A stretch of 64,000 nucleotides of DNA from Acidobacteriota bacterium. Its GTDB lineage: Bacteria; Acidobacteriota; Terriglobia; Bryobacterales; UBA6623. Position numbers and translations under genes: made by a program. The stretch's first letter is position 1, and every line of letters starts with the position of its first letter. The stretch spans positions 62,001 to 126,000 of the forward strand of contig WGMB01000001.1 in the NCBI GenBank assembly GCA_016125275.1, read 5' to 3'. The notes under the pieces are model-generated. The model searched no databases, had not been told where the DNA came from, and saw nothing but the letters and a program-made list of their open reading frames with translations. Positions 14,495 through 26,302 of the stretch are shown here, in pieces.

Positions 14495-16609
14495 GTGATC
14501 GAGGATCTGAAGAAGCAGTTGACCGAGATGCTGGCCCAATTGAGGGCCGGCAATATTGCTTTGGTGCTCACGCAGTCGGCTGACGTCATCCTGGTGATCG
14601 CCGTCGCGGCGATGGTCGGCCTGATGATCGTCCCGCTGCCGACGTTTCTGCTCGACATCTTCCTGACGGTCAACATCACCGTCGCCCTGGTCGTGCTGAT
14701 GGTCTCGGTCTACGTGAAGGAAGGACCGCAGATCGCCTCGTACCCGACCCTGCTGCTGATCACCACGCTGTACCGGCTGGCGCTGGATATCTCGACCACG
14801 CGCCTGATTCTGCTGCAGGCCGACGCCGGCGAGGTGGTCTACTCGTTCGGCAACTTCGTGGTGCAGGGCAATTTCGTCGTCGGCGCGGTCATCTTCCTGA
14901 TCATCACGCTGGTGCAGTTCCTGGTGATCACCAAGGGCGCCGAGCGCGTCGCGGAAGTCGCCGCGCGCTTCACCTTGGACGCCATGCCGGGCAAGCAGAT
15001 GTCGATCGACGCGGACATGCGCGCCGGCACCATCAGCTTTGAGCAGGCCCGCAAGCGGCGCGAAGCGCTGGCGCGGGAATCGCAGTTCTACGGCGCCATG
15101 GACGGCGCCATGAAGTTCGTCAAGGGCGACGCCATCGCCGGCATCATCATCGTGCTCATCAACATCATCGCCGGACTGATCATCGGCGTGATGCAGTTGG
15201 GCATGGAGGTCGGCGAGGCCGTGCAGGTCTACTCGGTGCTGACCATCGGCTCCGGCTTGGTGTCGCAGATTCCGGCGCTGCTGATCGCCATCTCAGCCGG
15301 TCTGGTGACGACGCGCGTGGCCTCCGAGCACGAGGATTCGAACCTGGGCAAGGATGTGGCCCGGCAACTGCTCTCGCAGCCCAAGGCGATCGCCATCGCC
15401 TCCGGCCTGTTGCTGGTGCTGGCGATCACGCCGGGGCTGCCGTTCATCCCGTTCGTGCTGATGGCGGCCGCCACCGGGGCGATCGGCTACAACCTGATCC
15501 GGACGGCGCCGGTGGGCGGCGAGGGCGACGACGAGGACTCCGCGCTGGAGGCCGCCAAGGAGCCGGAGATTCGGCCCACCGCCGCGCTGGCGCTGCAAGT
15601 GGGCTCGGAGCTCGAGCGCCACGTGGATCCCTCCACGCCGGAGGGCGAGCAGTTTCGGCAGTTGCTGGTGCAGGTGCGGCACGCCTTGTATCTGGAGACT
15701 GGCGTGATCCTGCCGCCGGCGCAAGTGGTGGTGCAGCCGGGCCTGGCTCCGAACGCCTATCAGATCTGGGCGCACGAGATTCCGCTGGCTTCGGGCGAGA
15801 TCCGCGCCGACGCGGTGCTGATCAGCGGCGGCGCCTCCGACGTGTTTCTCTACGGGATTCGCGGCGAGGAGACGCGCAATCCGGCCACCGGGCGGCCGGC
15901 GCTGTGGGCGCATCCGTCGATGCGCGAGAGGGCCGTGGCCGCCAACTTGGAGTCCTGGACGCCGGGCGAAGCGCTGGTGCTGCACCTGACGCACTTCTTG
16001 CGCGAGCACGCCGCGGAGTTCCTGGGGCCGCAAGAGGTCCAGTGGATGACCGACAAGCTGCGCCAGATGTATCCGACGCTGGTGGAGGAGGTCACGCCGA
16101 AGCCGGTTTCATTGCAGGCGCTGACCCAGGTGTTGCAGCGGCTGGCCGCCGAAAAGGTCTCGATCCGCGACCTGAAGATGATCTTCGAGGCGTTGTCGTC
16201 GGCCGGCCAAACCGACGGCGACCCGGCCCGGCTGACCGAGCGCGTGCGTTACGCGCTGCGGCGCCGCATCTGCTACTCGCTGTCTGCCGGCAAGCCCCTG
16301 CTGCACGTCTACCAGCTCTCGCCAGATCTCGAGGACGCCTTCCGGGACTCCATCCGGGAGTCCTCGGGCGGCGCCTACCTGGCGATGGACGAGGCCAGCA
16401 TCCGGGCCTTCAGCAAGGCCGCCCAGCGCATGTTCGGCAACCTGCCGGCCACCGCGCAGACGCCCGTCATCCTCACCGGAGAGGACGTGCGCCCGTTCGT
16501 GCGCCAGATCCTCTGGCACGATTTTCCTGAAGCCGCCGTGCTGAGCTACGACCAGCTCACCGCCGACATCAACATCGTTCCGTTGGGAACGCTCGAGGCC
16601 GCCGCCTAG
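14495..16609 (+). CDS. sctV: T3SS export-gate protein SctV (FlhA/YscV family)
   Basis: A 704-residue FlhA/YscV protein, normal length. The N-terminal half has about eight membrane helices with family segments (VPLPTFLLDIFLTVNITVAL, RLALDISTTRLIL, FVVQGNFVVGAVIFLIITLV, DAMPGKQMSIDADMRAG). The C-terminal half, from about residue 345, is the cytosolic domain that forms the nonameric ring receiving chaperone-substrate complexes. GTG 14495 follows GGAGA by 5 nt. It lies apart from sctRSTU, in the second operon. Confidence 0.96.
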   Translation: MIEDLKKQLTEMLAQLRAGNIALVLTQSADVILVIAVAAMVGLMIVPLPTFLLDIFLTVNITVALVVLMVSVYVKEGPQIASYPTLLLITTLYRLALDISTTRLILLQADAGEVVYSFGNFVVQGNFVVGAVIFLIITLVQFLVITKGAERVAEVAARFTLDAMPGKQMSIDADMRAGTISFEQARKRREALARESQFYGAMDGAMKFVKGDAIAGIIIVLINIIAGLIIGVMQLGMEVGEAVQVYSVLTIGSGLVSQIPALLIAISAGLVTTRVASEHEDSNLGKDVARQLLSQPKAIAIASGLLLVLAITPGLPFIPFVLMAAATGAIGYNLIRTAPVGGEGDDEDSALEAAKEPEIRPTAALALQVGSELERHVDPSTPEGEQFRQLLVQVRHALYLETGVILPPAQVVVQPGLAPNAYQIWAHEIPLASGEIRADAVLISGGASDVFLYGIRGEETRNPATGRPALWAHPSMRERAVAANLESWTPGEALVLHLTHFLREHAAEFLGPQEVQWMTDKLRQMYPTLVEEVTPKPVSLQALTQVLQRLAAEKVSIRDLKMIFEALSSAGQTDGDPARLTERVRYALRRRICYSLSAGKPLLHVYQLSPDLEDAFRDSIRESSGGAYLAMDEASIRAFSKAAQRMFGNLPATAQTPVILTGEDVRPFVRQILWHDFPEAAVLSYDQLTADINIVPLGTLEAAA

Positions 16610-16622
16610 GAGTACCGCAGAC

Positions 16623-16895
16623 ATGTCCAAACCGAACACCCCCGCCAAGGCCGTCGAAAGCGCCGAAGACGTTTCCTGGCGCTCCTTCCCGACGCTCGAG
16701 AAAGTCTTCAGCTCGGACCTGGAAGGCTTCTACGCCCGGGTGCAGGAGACCTGCGGCGAGCTCAACGCCATCATCGAAGGCTCGGAGAACCCGCGCGAGG
16801 CCGCCCGCGCCCGCAGCGCCATGGCGGCTTACGGCAAGACGCTCGAGCTGTTCCACGAGATCCAGAGCGAAATGGACAAGGCCGGCGCTCGCTAG
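16623..16895 (+). CDS. Small hypothetical T3SS protein (possible SctE-like needle chaperone)
   Basis: A 90-residue soluble, helical protein 13 nt after sctV, with AGGAG upstream. After a short polar N-terminus it forms amphipathic helices (FPTLEKVFSSDLEGFYARVQ, then ARARSAMAAYGKTLELFHEI). I do not recognise the family. The order small helical protein, small secreted-type protein, TPR protein (16623, 16983, 17351) mirrors the pscE-pscF-pscG arrangement in Pseudomonas, which suggests a needle chaperone role. This is an inference from order and size only. Confidence 0.6.
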   Translation: MSKPNTPAKAVESAEDVSWRSFPTLEKVFSSDLEGFYARVQETCGELNAIIEGSENPREAARARSAMAAYGKTLELFHEIQSEMDKAGAR

Positions 16896-16900
16896 AGACG

Positions 16901-16927
16901 GCAACTTTTTCGCCGGTCCGGCGATAA
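16901..16927 (+). promoter_or_regulatory. Sigma-28-like promoter of the third T3SS operon
   Basis: GCAACTTT, 11 bases, GGCGATAA; the -10 matches 7 of 8 of the sigma-28 consensus. It begins 6 nt after the stop of the previous gene and about 80 nt before the start at 16983, which has GAGGAG in front. Confidence 0.8.
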
Positions 16928-16982
16928 CTCGGGTGAAAGCAGCCAGACGGGCTCAGCCAAAGAGAGGCGAGGAGAAAGCACG

Positions 16983-17339
16983 ATGTCAGTCCAGCGCGGT
17001 TTGGGAGCGGCCTACACGCCGAACTATACGATCCAAGACATCAACAAGATGACGCAGCCGCCGACGAAGTCGAGCGGCGGGTCGGGCTTCCGCAAGACGC
17101 TCGGCGCGGTCGTCGGAGGGGTCGGCAACTTGGTGGCCCCGGGGCTGGGCAGCGCCATCGGCAACGTCATCAGCGGCGGCTCGCTCGATTCGACCGGCCT
17201 GCTCGGCAGCGAGTCGACGCAGTTTCTGGAGATGCAGCGCCAGATGCAGATGGAGAACCGGGCCTTCGAGACGGCTTCGGTCATCATGAAGAATCGTCAC
17301 GATGCGGCGATGTCGGCCATTCGGAACATGAAGAGCTAG
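16983..17339 (+). CDS. Small putative secreted T3SS subunit (needle candidate)
   Basis: A 118-residue protein. The N-terminal ~35 residues are polar. FRKTL at 36-40 fits the FxxxPhi gate-recognition pattern. A glycine-rich hydrophobic stretch follows (LGAVVGGVGNLVAPGLGSAI), then a long C-terminal amphipathic helix (FLEMQRQMQMENRAFETASV to the end). Small size, lack of cysteine, its own sigma-28-like promoter and a downstream TPR gene fit a needle or other polymerising subunit (SctF). It is longer than typical needle proteins (about 80 residues), and the glycine-rich hydrophobic block is unusual for them. An alternative is a translocator-type protein. Confidence 0.6.
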   Translation: MSVQRGLGAAYTPNYTIQDINKMTQPPTKSSGGSGFRKTLGAVVGGVGNLVAPGLGSAIGNVISGGSLDSTGLLGSESTQFLEMQRQMQMENRAFETASVIMKNRHDAAMSAIRNMKS

Positions 17340-17350
17340 GCGAGGCGAAT

Positions 17351-17758
17351 ATGGCCTGGACGGTACGAACGACGCGAGAAGATTTGCAGACGCTGCTGGA
17401 GGCGGGCTTCATCCTGCGGGCGGCGGGGCGTCTCGACGATGCGCAGGTGGTGTTTCAGGGCGTGCAGGCGCTCTCGCCGAACCTCAGCGTGGCCGAGGTC
17501 GCCCTGGGGACCGTCGATTTCGAGCGCGGCGACTTCGCGCGGGCGCGCAAGCGCTACGAGCGCGTGATCGAGGCCAATCCGCGCGACGCCTGGGCGTACG
17601 CGCAGTTGGGCGAGACGGAGCTGTTCGACCGGCGCTATGCCGAGGCCAAGACGGCCCTCGACAAGGCGGTGGAACTGGACCCCAAGGGTCCGCAAGGCGC
17701 CCTGGCGCGCCGGCTGCTCAAGCTGTTGGAAGAGGTTCGCGCCGCCGCCGGCGCGTAG
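17351..17758 (+). CDS. TPR protein, SctG/SycD-like chaperone
   Basis: A 135-residue protein with three clear TPRs (LLEAGFILRAAGRLDDAQVV, then VALGTVDFERGDFARARKRY, then AQLGETELFDRRYAEAKTAL). GAGG sits 5 nt before ATG. It lies 11 nt after the small secreted-type protein, as the needle co-chaperone SctG follows SctF in other systems. Soluble and cytosolic. The pairing with 16983 is inferred from adjacency. Confidence 0.8.
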   Translation: MAWTVRTTREDLQTLLEAGFILRAAGRLDDAQVVFQGVQALSPNLSVAEVALGTVDFERGDFARARKRYERVIEANPRDAWAYAQLGETELFDRRYAEAKTALDKAVELDPKGPQGALARRLLKLLEEVRAAAGA

Positions 17759-17783
17759 TGAACCGTCAGCGAGTGCTAAGACG

Positions 17784-18119
17784 ATGAAGATCAACTCCCG
17801 GCCTCCGCAACCCATTCAGCCCTCCGGCGGCGACGACCGCGTGAAGGGCGCCGAAAGCCGCAAGGCGTTCGAGCTGGGTGCGGGAGAGCAGGGCGCGCGA
17901 TCGCTCGGCGCCCTCCGCTCGCGCTTCACCGCGCGGGATCTCGACCAGCCCGACAAGGCCGACCAGGCCGTGCGGGAAGCCTTCGCGGCGCTGGTCCAGG
18001 ATCAGCCCGTGAGCGGGGCTCTGCCGGAGGAAGGACGGAAGCAACTGACAGACTTTATGGCCCAAGACCCGATGCTGCAACAGAAGATGCTCTCCTACCT
18101 GCGTAAGGCGCTCCTGTAA
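17784..18119 (+). CDS. Uncharacterised small T3SS-locus protein
   Basis: A 111-residue protein starting MKINSRPPQPIQPSGGDD, similar in style to the N-terminus encoded at 1269 on the other strand (MKINQK). The first 60 residues are polar and probably disordered; the last 50 form helices (DKADQAVREAFAALVQDQPV, then LTDFMAQDPMLQQKMLSYLR). It has no clean FxxxPhi motif. It is co-transcribed between the TPR chaperone and the FHA protein. Function unknown. Confidence 0.65.
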   Translation: MKINSRPPQPIQPSGGDDRVKGAESRKAFELGAGEQGARSLGALRSRFTARDLDQPDKADQAVREAFAALVQDQPVSGALPEEGRKQLTDFMAQDPMLQQKMLSYLRKALL

Positions 18120-18126
18120 AGCCGAA

Positions 18127-18621
18127 GTGGAACTCCTGCTCTTTGTCACCGACGGCTCCTCTGAGGCGCCGCAGCAACATCGCTTCCCCGAGCCCGAACG
18201 GCTGACCCTGGGCCGCGGACCGCAGAGCCCCGTGCTGCTCGACGGCCCGGCCGTCTCCCGCGAGCACCTGACCCTCGACGTGCGCGACGGCGAGCTGTGG
18301 GCCACCGATGTGAGCAGCAACGGCAGTTGGATCAACGGCCGCACCATGCAGTCCGGGGCGCCGCAGCGGGTCGGCGCCGGCGACGAGATCCGCATCGGCG
18401 ACTACCTGTTGCGCTTTCGCCTGGAGCGCGACGAACCGGTTCCGGCGCCGCCGGACGCCGATCCGCCCAAGGCCGCCGCGGAGGCCGCTCCGGCCGCCGC
18501 GCCCCCTCCGCCCCTGTCTCTGGTCAAGGCGATGCTCTCCGGCGTCACCTTCCTGGAGTGGACGGCGTTGGCGGTGATCCTGATCGCGGCGGCGCTGATC
18601 AGCGTCTGGTGGCTGCGTTAG
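18127..18621 (+). CDS. Membrane-anchored FHA protein (SctD-like without periplasmic part)
   Basis: A 164-residue protein with a GTG start 7 nt after the previous stop. Residues ~23-100 are a canonical FHA domain with all key positions: GR 29-30, SREH 44-47, SSNG 63-66, ING 69-71. A Pro/Ala linker (103-130) leads to one C-terminal membrane helix (143-162), and the protein ends five residues or fewer later. SctD proteins of injectisomes have an N-terminal FHA-fold domain, one membrane helix and a large periplasmic ring domain. Here the ring domain is absent. With the phosphate-binding residues intact, it may be a true phosphothreonine reader. Confidence 0.85.
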   Translation: MELLLFVTDGSSEAPQQHRFPEPERLTLGRGPQSPVLLDGPAVSREHLTLDVRDGELWATDVSSNGSWINGRTMQSGAPQRVGAGDEIRIGDYLLRFRLERDEPVPAPPDADPPKAAAEAAPAAAPPPPLSLVKAMLSGVTFLEWTALAVILIAAALISVWWLR

Positions 18622-19051
18622 GACTCTCGCAAGCCCTCCGTAACCGTCGTTACACGCGCCGAATCCGGGTACGGGGGTACTTTTCGTAGACCGGGCGATC
18701 CCCCTAGAGGCGTCTCTCGAACACTCGATCGGCATAAGGGGGATGCATCATCCCCGGCTGGGGCCTCTCCCAGTCATTCCAAGGAACCCAGCGCCGTCTT
18801 CCCCGGGGCGGGGAGGGCTCGGACCCAGCCGCAGGGCCTTTTGGCAGGGCATTCCGTACGATAGCGTCGCCCCGACGCCGGGTCTCGGGCTAGGAGCCGG
18901 TCGGGAGTCGCCGCCCTCAGGCGCAGAGAGTGGCCGAGCCGGTCGTATGCCGAGCGGCGCATAGCGGTCCTGCAACCTTTGATCTAGAAATTGAAGAGGC
19001 GCGGACGAGCTGTTATTTCAACCCTCATCGTCCGTGGCAGGAGCCGTTCCG
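18622..19051. other. 430-bp intergenic region with short inverted repeats, no gene seen
   Basis: No convincing reading frame. Small palindromes include a GTAAC/GTTAC hairpin (18641-18654), a 7-bp stem GGGGATG/CATCCCC with a 3-nt loop (18739-18755), and a C-run/G-run stem near 18799-18815. It probably contains the end of the T3SS transcript and the leader of the Tad-like genes. A small RNA is possible, but I match no known class. Confidence 0.4.
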
Positions 19052-20299
19052 ATGTACCGCTCTAACCTGACCGCCAGACTTTCTCGCCGGGCCGGTCAGA
19101 CGATGATTATGCTGGCGATCTGCGTTTTCGCCATGCTGGGAGTTCTGGGTCTGGTGCTCGATGGAGGCCGGATCTACTTTGAGAAGCGGCGAGCCCAGGC
19201 GGCCGCCGACGCGGGCGCCGTCGCGGCGGCCCAGGAGATCCGCCGGGGCCATCGCGAGACGTCTTGGGTGCGGGGCGCGGCCCTCACCGACACGGATCTC
19301 AACGGCTACAACGATCAGAACTCGACTATCGTCGTCAACGTTCCGCCGTCCAGCGGATCGCGGACGGCCGATGACAATTTCGCCGAAGTGCTGATCAGCC
19401 GCACCTTGCCGACGACCTTCATCCGGGCCGTCGGGATGCGGACCGCCGAGATCAACGTGCGATCGGTCGTGGGCCTGCTGCCCGACTCGTTCTTCTGCAT
19501 CTACGCGCTCGATCCCGACGCAGACGGAGCCTTTACCAACAACGGCACGACCTCGTTCGAGGCCAACTGCGGCATCATCGTCAACTCCATGGACGCTGAG
19601 GGCTTTCGTGGTCTGGGGACCGGCGCCTGCACCAAGGCCACCAATATCTCCATCGCCGGCGGCTACTCGGTGGGGTGTTCGAACCCGGATCTGCAAACCA
19701 CGCCCGACACCGGCATCCCGGCGGTCCCCGATCCTCTCGCGCACCTGCCGGAGCCGGATCGCGCTTCGCTGCCGATGGGTTCCACCACCGGTCCCGCCAC
19801 CGACAGGGTCTACTCGCCCGGCGTCTACAGCAACAAGATTCAAGTCACGTCCGGCAAGAAGGCGACCTTCCTGCCCGGCGTGTATTACCTGGAGAAGGGC
19901 TTGCAGTTCTCCGGCGGCACGATCGTCGGCGACGGCGTGACATTCTACAACCACAATGACCAGGGCAGCGACGTGATCTCGATTTCGGCGGCGGCGACGG
20001 TCAACATCAACGCGCCGAAGACGGGCACGTACATGGGCATCCTCTTCTTCGGCTCGCGCGACTCCCCGTTCTCGCCGCCGAACCACAACATCGCACGCGG
20101 CTCGTCGGGCTCGAACTACACCGGGACATTCTACTTCCCCAACGAGCACATCGACTTTGCCGGAACGCCCGCGGGCAGCGTCGGCTGGACGATCATCGTC
20201 GCCCGCACGATGGATTTCTCCGGCGATACGGGAGCGGCCGTCGTCAATCCGCCGCCGCCGGACGAGAATCCGCTGCTGGTCCCCATCATGGTCGAGTAA
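19052..20299 (+). CDS. TadG-like pilus-assembly / pseudopilin-type protein
   Basis: A 415-residue protein. CAGGAG lies 8 nt before ATG 19052, which is preferred over the in-frame ATG 19034. The N-terminus is of the TadG/TadE-like type: a basic start, then GQTMIMLAICVFAMLGVLGL followed by EKRRAQAAADAGAVAAA, which are the membrane helix and alanine-rich helix characteristic of these proteins. The rest (about 60-415) is an extracytoplasmic beta-rich domain with many Gly/Thr/Asn. It is the first of three Tad-like genes. No Tad ATPase, secretin or prepilin peptidase is in the window. Confidence 0.8.
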   Translation: MYRSNLTARLSRRAGQTMIMLAICVFAMLGVLGLVLDGGRIYFEKRRAQAAADAGAVAAAQEIRRGHRETSWVRGAALTDTDLNGYNDQNSTIVVNVPPSSGSRTADDNFAEVLISRTLPTTFIRAVGMRTAEINVRSVVGLLPDSFFCIYALDPDADGAFTNNGTTSFEANCGIIVNSMDAEGFRGLGTGACTKATNISIAGGYSVGCSNPDLQTTPDTGIPAVPDPLAHLPEPDRASLPMGSTTGPATDRVYSPGVYSNKIQVTSGKKATFLPGVYYLEKGLQFSGGTIVGDGVTFYNHNDQGSDVISISAAATVNINAPKTGTYMGILFFGSRDSPFSPPNHNIARGSSGSNYTGTFYFPNEHIDFAGTPAGSVGWTIIVARTMDFSGDTGAAVVNPPPPDENPLLVPIMVE

Positions 20300-20315
20300 A
20301 CGAGGTTCAAGAGCC

Positions 20316-20783
20316 ATGCAAAGCAAGCAAGTGCAAGGTCATCAGAGGTCGGGACGGCGCCGCGGCAACGCAATGGTCGAGTTTGGTCTGGCCTCCAGCG
20401 TCATCTTCTTGATGGCGGTCGGCGCCGTGGATTTCGGGCGGCTCTTCTATGAGTCCATTGCCATGGCCGGGGCGGCCCAGGCCGGTGTGCAACGAGGCAC
20501 CTTCTCGCCGCTGGCCTCCAAGGATACGTCGGCCATTCTGAGCAGCGCCGCCGCCGGCCTGTCCGACGTTCGCGACGCCAACGTCACCACGGAGCAGTTC
20601 TGCGACTGTCCCTACGCTCCGGGCGTGGCCGTCGACTGCACCACGGCCCGCTGCACCGGCTACGGCCTCTCCCGGCTGTATGTGCGGGTGCGGGTGACCA
20701 AGACCTTCTCGACGTTCGGGCCTTGGCCGGGGATTCCGGAAGAGACCCCCATCGACCTGTCGAACTGGGTTCGCGTCCGCTAG
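20316..20783 (+). CDS. TadE-like pseudopilin-type protein
   Basis: A 155-residue protein with the TadE-like N-terminal signature: a basic leader (RSGRRRGNAMVEFGLASSVI) running into a membrane helix containing Glu at the fifth position after the presumed processing site. A short extracytoplasmic domain contains four cysteines (CDCPY, then CTTARC), which may form disulfides. ATG 20316 is chosen over longer frames. It lies 16 nt after the TadG-like gene. Confidence 0.8.
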   Translation: MQSKQVQGHQRSGRRRGNAMVEFGLASSVIFLMAVGAVDFGRLFYESIAMAGAAQAGVQRGTFSPLASKDTSAILSSAAAGLSDVRDANVTTEQFCDCPYAPGVAVDCTTARCTGYGLSRLYVRVRVTKTFSTFGPWPGIPEETPIDLSNWVRVR

Positions 20784-20816
20784 AGGGAGCCCGCAGCCAT
20801 CCACAAGGAGATCGCC

Positions 20817-21248
20817 ATGCGCCACGCCTCAGAGCCTCACCGCAACAATAATCCTCGCAGCGGCCAATCGATGGTGGAGTTCGGCATGACCTTCACCCTG
20901 GTCATGATGCTCTTTCTCGGCATCTTCGAGATGGGCCGAGCCATGTGGAGCTTCACCACTGTTTCGTATGCGGCGCGCCAGGCGGCCCGCTACGCCATCG
21001 TCCGCTCGCAGCTCGGCGCGGAGGGCGCCGACAGCGCCGCTATCGACAACATGGCCAAGGCCAGCGCGATCGGGCTGGACCCGGATCGGCTCACGGTTTC
21101 GAAGAGCTGGACGCCGGACAATCACCGCGGCAGCCAGTTCGTCATCACCGTGCAGTATCCGGTCGACTTCGTGGGCGCGAGCCTGTTCATGAAGAACAGG
21201 AACACCCTGACGGTCAGCTCCACGGCGTCCTACACGATTTTGAACTGA
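20817..21248 (+). CDS. TadE-like pseudopilin-type protein
   Basis: A 143-residue protein with a TadE-like N-terminus (RSGQSMVEFGMTFTLVMMLF), then a membrane helix, an alanine-rich helix (YAARQAARYAIV) and a small C-terminal extracytoplasmic domain. AAGGAG lies upstream of the ATG. It is the last of the three Tad-like genes and is followed by a strong terminator. Confidence 0.82.
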   Translation: MRHASEPHRNNNPRSGQSMVEFGMTFTLVMMLFLGIFEMGRAMWSFTTVSYAARQAARYAIVRSQLGAEGADSAAIDNMAKASAIGLDPDRLTVSKSWTPDNHRGSQFVITVQYPVDFVGASLFMKNRNTLTVSSTASYTILN

Positions 21249-21336
21249 GTCCGACCTAACCCGGACTCCCGACGGATCCCGGCTACCCGCGGACACCCTG
21301 CGTCCTCGGACCTTCCCCAACCCCTCTCCGGGACCA

Positions 21337-21369
21337 AAGGGGCGGCGCTTGCCGCCCCTTCTTTTTTTG
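21337..21369 (+). terminator. Strong intrinsic terminator after the Tad-like genes
   Basis: A 10-bp perfect stem, AAGGGGCGGC with GCCGCCCCTT, closes a GCTT loop and is followed by CTTTTTTT. Confidence 0.9.
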
Positions 21370-21382
21370 TCCGGCGCCGGCG

Positions 21383-26266
<4,884 letters not shown>

Positions 26267-26302
26267 CCGTCGTCCTCGACCTTCCAATTGTAGTGTCGCT
26301 GT

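Noticed and set aside
457..18621. Flagellar gene cluster
   Set aside because: Despite FliO and a FliA-type sigma factor there is no flagellin, hook, rod, FliG, FliM, Mot or chemotaxis gene. The ring protein is the short lipoprotein SctJ and not FliF, and SycD-like chaperones are present.
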